A DNA stretch of 12,001 bases, from positions 1-12,001 of the forward strand of contig JAKBBA010000090.1 of the NCBI GenBank assembly GCA_021808665.1, written 5' to 3'. The DNA is from Actinomycetes bacterium. Lineage in GTDB: Bacteria; Actinomycetota; Acidimicrobiia; Acidimicrobiales; Palsa-688. The translations under genes and the position numbers were made by a program. This document shows, piece after piece, positions 7,652 to 12,001 of the stretch. The notes under the pieces were generated by a model that did no database searches, was not told the DNA's origin, and saw only the letters and a list, made by a program, of their open reading frames with translations. How positions within the stretch are numbered: the first letter of the stretch is position 1; each line of letters begins with the position of its first letter.

Positions 7652-10600
7652 GTGCGCATCCGCAGTGCCGACAGACCGCTTTTCGCTGTCATAGCGGCAG
7701 TCGCGTACATCCCGATGTTTCTAAGCCGCCCCGGGCAGGTGGTGGCTGACACCAAGCAGTACCTGTACGTGGACCCTTCCAAGCTGACCGCTGGAGCAGC
7801 GTTCCTCTGGGATCCGAACCAGGGGACCGGCACGGTCACCCATCAGAACATCGGTTACCTGCTGCCCATGGGCCCGTTCTACAGCCTCGTTGGCTGGTTG
7901 GGTATCCCGATGTGGGTCGGCCAGCGGATCTGGATGGGCTCGCTGGTGGCCTTCGCCGGGCTCGGCGTCGCGTACTGCGCCCGTAGGCTGGGCTTGGAGG
8001 GCCCAGGTCGGGCGGTGGCGGCACTCGCGTACATGCTCAGCCCCTACATGCTCGTCTACATAGACCGCACGACGGCGCTGCTCATGCCCTGGGCGGCTCT
8101 CGGATGGATGGTAGGCCTCGTAGCCACCGCAGCCCGCACGGGAAGGTGGCGCCACGTCGCGCTGTTCGCCCTGGTAGTCGCTCTCGTCGGGGGTGTCAAC
8201 GCCACCTCGATACTGTTGGTCATAGCCGCTCCCGCCGTGTGGCTGGCCTACGCGGTGTGGGCGACAGGCGAGATCACCCTGCGAAGGGCGCTTGTAACGT
8301 CCGCCCGGTTGGCGGTTACGTGCACGCTGGTGTCTTTGTGGTGGGCGGCTGGCCTGCTGGTCGAGGCGAAGTACGGGATCAACATCCTCCGGGTCACAGA
8401 GACGATCCCGACCGTGTCGGCGACCTCGTCGTCGGCGGAGGTGCTACGCGGACTGGGCTACTGGTACTTCTACGGGTGGGACAAGGTCCAGCCCTGGACG
8501 ATGTCGTCCATCCCCTACACCCAGTCGCCGTGGCTGATAGCTGTCAGCTACACGGTGCCTGGAGTCGCCCTAGTCGCCGGAATGCTCACCCGATGGGCCT
8601 ACAGGGGTTTCTGCCTGGCTACAGTGGCGCTAGGCACGGCGGTAGCGGTCGGAGCGTACCCGTTCGCCCACCCATCCCTGCTGGGAGCTGTTATCAAGGG
8701 AGCCTCGGCCGGTTCGGAGCTGGCGATGGCGATGAGGTCGGTGGATCGCATCGTGCCGATAGTCGTCCTCGGACTTGCGCTCATGATGGGTTCGGGCGTG
8801 ACCGCCCTCAGGTTGCAGCGCCCCAAGGTGGGAACCGTCGCCACTCTCGGTTGCGTGGCGTTGATAGCGGCGAATATCCCCGCAATGTGGACAGGCAGGC
8901 TCGTCGGGTCCAACCAGACGCGCACCGCCATACCGGCCTACTGGAATCAAGCGGCCGCCTACCTCAACTCGTTCTCGTCGTCCACGCGGGTTCTGGGGTT
9001 GCCAGGCGAGGATTTCGCCGCATACTCCTTCGGTGTCACCGTCGACCAGATAGCCCCTGGACTGCTCGACAGGCCATACGTGCAACGTCAGGTTCAGCCG
9101 ATGGGATCCCCGGCGTCGGCGAACCTGCTCCAAGCGCTGGACGAGCCGATCCAAGAAGGCACCCTTGACATGGCGGCGCTGGCGCCGACCGCCCGGCTGA
9201 TGAGCGTAGGGCAGATCCTGCTGCAATCCGACCTGCAGTACGAGCGCTACCACCTTCCTTTCCCTCAGATTCTCTACTCGGATCTGACCTCGAACGCCGC
9301 CGGGCTAGCAGCCCCGGTCAACTTCGGCGCTCCCGACACCGCAGCCCAGATCCGCTACCCCCTCGACACCGAGCTTCGCCTCGGTATACCGACCGGCACC
9401 CCCGAGCCGCCGGCCCTGTCGGTGTTCAACGTCCCCGGCGCCCGCCCGATCGACCGTGTCGAGTCGACCGCCGATCCGATCGTCCTAGCCGGCGACGGAT
9501 CAGGAGTAGTCGAGGCGGCCGGGGCGGGCCTGCTCGACGGGAACCAGCCGATCTTCTACGCAGCTTCCTCGGCGGGCAACGCCAAAGCCCTCTCCGGCCA
9601 GGTGTCCACTGGTTCGACGCTGGTCCTCACCGACACGAACCCCGATGCCACCTATCAGTGGGGAAGCCTGCAGGCCAACGTCGGCCAGGTCGAGCAGCCC
9701 GGCGTGAAAGACCTAAGCGTGACGCCCTCCGACTACGCGTTGCCTGTCTTCCCCGGTGAAACCACGGCCGACCAGACCGTGGCCGTGGTGGCAGGAGTCA
9801 AGTCCGTTCAGGCCTCTCAGTACGGCGACTCGCTGTCTCTGACCCCGGAAGGCAAGCCGATCAACGCCTTCCTAGGCGTGCCCGGCCTTGCCTGGACGTT
9901 CGGGGCTCACGAAGCTGTGGGCGGTATCTACCTGCTGGCGACCCTTCAGGCTCCGGTGACCACCAACCACGTGGTCTTGCACCAGCTGTCCGAGACGGGG
10001 CCGAATAAGAGGCAGATCACGTCGGTGACTCTCAGCTTCGACGGCAAGGACCCGATCAAGGTGGCTCTCGGCCCCGCATCCCTCTCCAAAGCCGGCCAGA
10101 CCGTAACTTTCCCGACCCACACCTTCACCACGTTCCGTCTTACCGTCGACGGGGCTACGGGTGGCGCTCACGGCCGTTACGACGGCCTGCCGGCGGTCGG
10201 GTTCACAGAAATCTCCATACCGGGAGTGCCCCACGTTTCGGAGTCGCTGCTCTTGCCGACCGATCTGCTCGGCGCTGCCGGGGCGAGATCGCTGGCCGAT
10301 CCCCTCGACGTCCTCATGAACCGCCAGCGGGTGTCCAGCCCTCCCCGCAGCGACCCCGAGCCTTTCATGAGCCGCACCTTCGTCCTTCCCACGAAGCGCA
10401 GCTTCGACGTTTCGGGCACAGCCGAGATCAACGCAGGCGACTCAGACTACCTGATCAACCAGCTTGTGGGCCTCACCCCGTCCGGCCGTCTGCCGGCGCC
10501 CCAGCCGGCGACGACACCCGGTCCGGCTGTGGTAGTCGCCGCCAACTCTTCGACGCGTCTAGACGACGACCGCAACGCGAGAGCTAACGCCGCCTTCGAC

Positions 10601-12001
10601 AACAACCCCGCTACTGCGTGGCAGGCTGAGCTCGGTCCGCAGGCGGGGGAGTGGCTGAGCGCCACCTTAAGCAAGCCGATCACTTTCGACCATCTCAACT
10701 TCGTAGAGGTCAACGACGGCCGGCACTCGCTGCCGTCCCGCGTCACCATAACCGCCGGTGGCCGCTCTGAAACGGTGAACGTGGCGGTACCGTCCGTGGG
10801 AAACGGGCGCCCGGCCGGCGCTACTAGCACCGTCGAGCTGAACTTCCCTGCCCTCAGCGGCTCTACGGTCAAGGTGACTGTAGACGCAGTCCACCAAGTG
10901 AGAGCCCTCGACTACTACTCGACTTACGCCGGGCTCACCGACGAGCTGCCCGTCGGGATAGCCGAGGTCGGCCTGCCCGGCGTTGTCTCCCCGACAGCGC
11001 CCGCCACCCTCCCAGCGGTATGCCAAAGCGGACTGCTCAAGATCGACGGCAAGCCGATAGACGTGGAAGTGACCGGCACCACCAAGGACGCGCTCAACGG
11101 CGACGAGCTGACGATCCACGGCTGCGGAAACTCGGCGCAGGGGATTACCCTCGGACCGGGACCTCACAGCGTGGTAACGAGCCTGAGGTTGCCCTCGGGC
11201 TGGTCGATCGACCAACTGTGGCTGTCTTCGGGCGCCGGCGGAAGTGCCGTCCCGCTCGGCTCCACCGTTGCGCCAGCCCAAAGCACACCAGCGGTTACCG
11301 TGACGGCCCAGACGCGAACGGCTCAGACCGTCACTGTGAGGGGGACCGGCAAGCCGATGTGGCTTGTGCTGGGCGAAAGCTACGATCCGGGTTGGACAGC
11401 GAACGTGTCGGGAGGTCCCGACCTGGGGGTTCCTAAGCTCATCGACGCGATGTCCAACGGTTGGCTGCTACCAGCGGAGCCGGCCGGCAAGCTTGTCAGC
11501 GTGACTTTGACCTTCGCTCCCCAGACGGTCGTCTGGGTGGGGCTGGGAGTGTCGGCGTTCGCCATCATGGTGCTCTTGACTGTCGTCGCGTGGCCGGAGC
11601 CGGCGGGCGGCGGATGGGAGGATCTCAAAGCCCGCGGCTGGCGCCGCTCGGGGCGTCGCCGTCGCAGACGTTGGCCTGAGATCCCGCCACCGCCGTCCCG
11701 GTTCTCCCCAGTGAAGGCCACTATGTCGGCTCTTGTCGGCCGGCAGGGTCCCGGTTCGGCTGTGGCGTCATGGCGTGACGCCATCGGCGCAGGGATCGCT
11801 TGGGGGTTGGTGACAGCCGTCGTGACCAGACCGGCTATCGCAGCCGGGGCCGGTGTCGCGGCGCTGTGCGGATGTCGCTGGGATTGGGGGCGAACCGCAA
11901 GCCGCGTCCTCGCTGTCGGGGGACTCCTGGTTTTGCCTGCGTACGCCGTTTGGGAGCAGGTCACCTACCACTACTGGCCTTCTATAGCGTGGCCGTCGCA
12001 G
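7652..12001 (+). CDS. AftD-like arabinofuranosyltransferase (GT-C, DUF3367), 3' end outside window
   Basis: A giant membrane glycosyltransferase; the first 1450 residues are visible and no stop is reached. In mycobacteria AftD adds alpha-(1->3)-arabinofuranose from decaprenyl-phospho-arabinose to cell-wall arabinan outside the membrane. The N-terminus matches the family: first helix at about 8-25, then PGQVVADTKQYL, whose Asp33 sits where AftD carries its catalytic aspartate, and about ten further hydrophobic segments up to residue 411. The motif IPAYWNQAAAYLN (427-439) opens a large extracytoplasmic part. It contains a discoidin-like (F5/8 type C) module at about 964-1108 and a GESYDPGWTA motif (1241-1250). 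Helices return at about 1291-1314, 1375-1407 and 1417-1437, with an Arg/Pro-rich stretch at 1330-1350 between. Mycobacterial AftD is about 1400 residues, so this one is longer. GTG 7652 fits helix 1 and the promoter. The family assignment is firm, but the sugar and acceptor are inferred. Confidence 0.88.
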   Translation, partial: MRIRSADRPLFAVIAAVAYIPMFLSRPGQVVADTKQYLYVDPSKLTAGAAFLWDPNQGTGTVTHQNIGYLLPMGPFYSLVGWLGIPMWVGQRIWMGSLVAFAGLGVAYCARRLGLEGPGRAVAALAYMLSPYMLVYIDRTTALLMPWAALGWMVGLVATAARTGRWRHVALFALVVALVGGVNATSILLVIAAPAVWLAYAVWATGEITLRRALVTSARLAVTCTLVSLWWAAGLLVEAKYGINILRVTETIPTVSATSSSAEVLRGLGYWYFYGWDKVQPWTMSSIPYTQSPWLIAVSYTVPGVALVAGMLTRWAYRGFCLATVALGTAVAVGAYPFAHPSLLGAVIKGASAGSELAMAMRSVDRIVPIVVLGLALMMGSGVTALRLQRPKVGTVATLGCVALIAANIPAMWTGRLVGSNQTRTAIPAYWNQAAAYLNSFSSSTRVLGLPGEDFAAYSFGVTVDQIAPGLLDRPYVQRQVQPMGSPASANLLQALDEPIQEGTLDMAALAPTARLMSVGQILLQSDLQYERYHLPFPQILYSDLTSNAAGLAAPVNFGAPDTAAQIRYPLDTELRLGIPTGTPEPPALSVFNVPGARPIDRVESTADPIVLAGDGSGVVEAAGAGLLDGNQPIFYAASSAGNAKALSGQVSTGSTLVLTDTNPDATYQWGSLQANVGQVEQPGVKDLSVTPSDYALPVFPGETTADQTVAVVAGVKSVQASQYGDSLSLTPEGKPINAFLGVPGLAWTFGAHEAVGGIYLLATLQAPVTTNHVVLHQLSETGPNKRQITSVTLSFDGKDPIKVALGPASLSKAGQTVTFPTHTFTTFRLTVDGATGGAHGRYDGLPAVGFTEISIPGVPHVSESLLLPTDLLGAAGARSLADPLDVLMNRQRVSSPPRSDPEPFMSRTFVLPTKRSFDVSGTAEINAGDSDYLINQLVGLTPSGRLPAPQPATTPGPAVVVAANSSTRLDDDRNARANAAFDNNPATAWQAELGPQAGEWLSATLSKPITFDHLNFVEVNDGRHSLPSRVTITAGGRSETVNVAVPSVGNGRPAGATSTVELNFPALSGSTVKVTVDAVHQVRALDYYSTYAGLTDELPVGIAEVGLPGVVSPTAPATLPAVCQSGLLKIDGKPIDVEVTGTTKDALNGDELTIHGCGNSAQGITLGPGPHSVVTSLRLPSGWSIDQLWLSSGAGGSAVPLGSTVAPAQSTPAVTVTAQTRTAQTVTVRGTGKPMWLVLGESYDPGWTANVSGGPDLGVPKLIDAMSNGWLLPAEPAGKLVSVTLTFAPQTVVWVGLGVSAFAIMVLLTVVAWPEPAGGGWEDLKARGWRRSGRRRRRRWPEIPPPPSRFSPVKATMSALVGRQGPGSAVASWRDAIGAGIAWGLVTAVVTRPAIAAGAGVAALCGCRWDWGRTASRVLAVGGLLVLPAYAVWEQVTYHYWPSIAWPSQ

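Noticed and set aside
7546..7839. A 98-codon N-terminal extension of the MFS transporter
   Set aside because: It lacks a membrane segment or signal, is arginine/serine-rich and overlaps the divergent AftD-like start; family members begin just before the first helix, as from ATG 7545.
8104..9168. A 354-codon open frame on the plus strand inside the AftD-like gene
   Set aside because: It is an out-of-frame shadow: its translation is Arg/Gly/Pro/His-rich and matches no family, while the overlapping frame gives a clear GT-C membrane protein.

Overview
The window is GC-rich, densely packed and free of visible mobile elements, prophage, CRISPR or tRNA genes. High GC, GTG starts, promoters placed so that mRNAs begin at or next to the start codon, and a large AftD/DUF3367-type membrane glycosyltransferase all point to the phylum Actinomycetota. 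A deep branch such as Acidimicrobiia is possible, but that is only inference. It reads as an ordinary chromosomal housekeeping and envelope region.

Layout, left to right. (1) 1-1460, plus: the 3' part of an ABC exporter half-transporter of the CydC type, cut by the window edge. (2) 1521-3140, minus: an AMP-forming fatty-acyl-CoA synthetase, convergent with the first gene across a 60-bp gap holding a possible shared terminator hairpin. (3) 3141-3405: a divergent control region with a strong promoter for the synthetase, several palindromes and a 12-codon leader ORF. (4) 3406-4362, plus: an EamA/DMT permease. (5) 4462-5493, plus: an aldo/keto reductase with a clear Shine-Dalgarno site. (6) 5575-5937, minus: the RNase P RNA gene rnpB, with its own -10 box. 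(7) 5980-7545, minus: a 14-TM-type DHA2 family MFS drug exporter. (8) 7546-7651: a 106-bp divergent promoter region. (9) 7652-12001, plus: the first 1450 codons of a giant AftD-like arabinofuranosyltransferase that continues past the right edge. It is the largest gene here and has no stop codon in the window.

Functionally the genes are a mixed set: respiratory or thiol-export assembly (CydC), fatty acid activation, small-molecule export (EamA, MFS), carbonyl reduction, tRNA 5' maturation (rnpB) and cell-envelope polysaccharide synthesis (AftD-like). No multi-gene pathway and no clearly new system is visible. The most interesting signals are the complete set of coupled base-pair changes in RNase P helix P4, the repeated leaderless promoter layout, the compact operator-like repeats in the two divergent promoter regions, and the leader ORF that stops 3 nt before the permease start.
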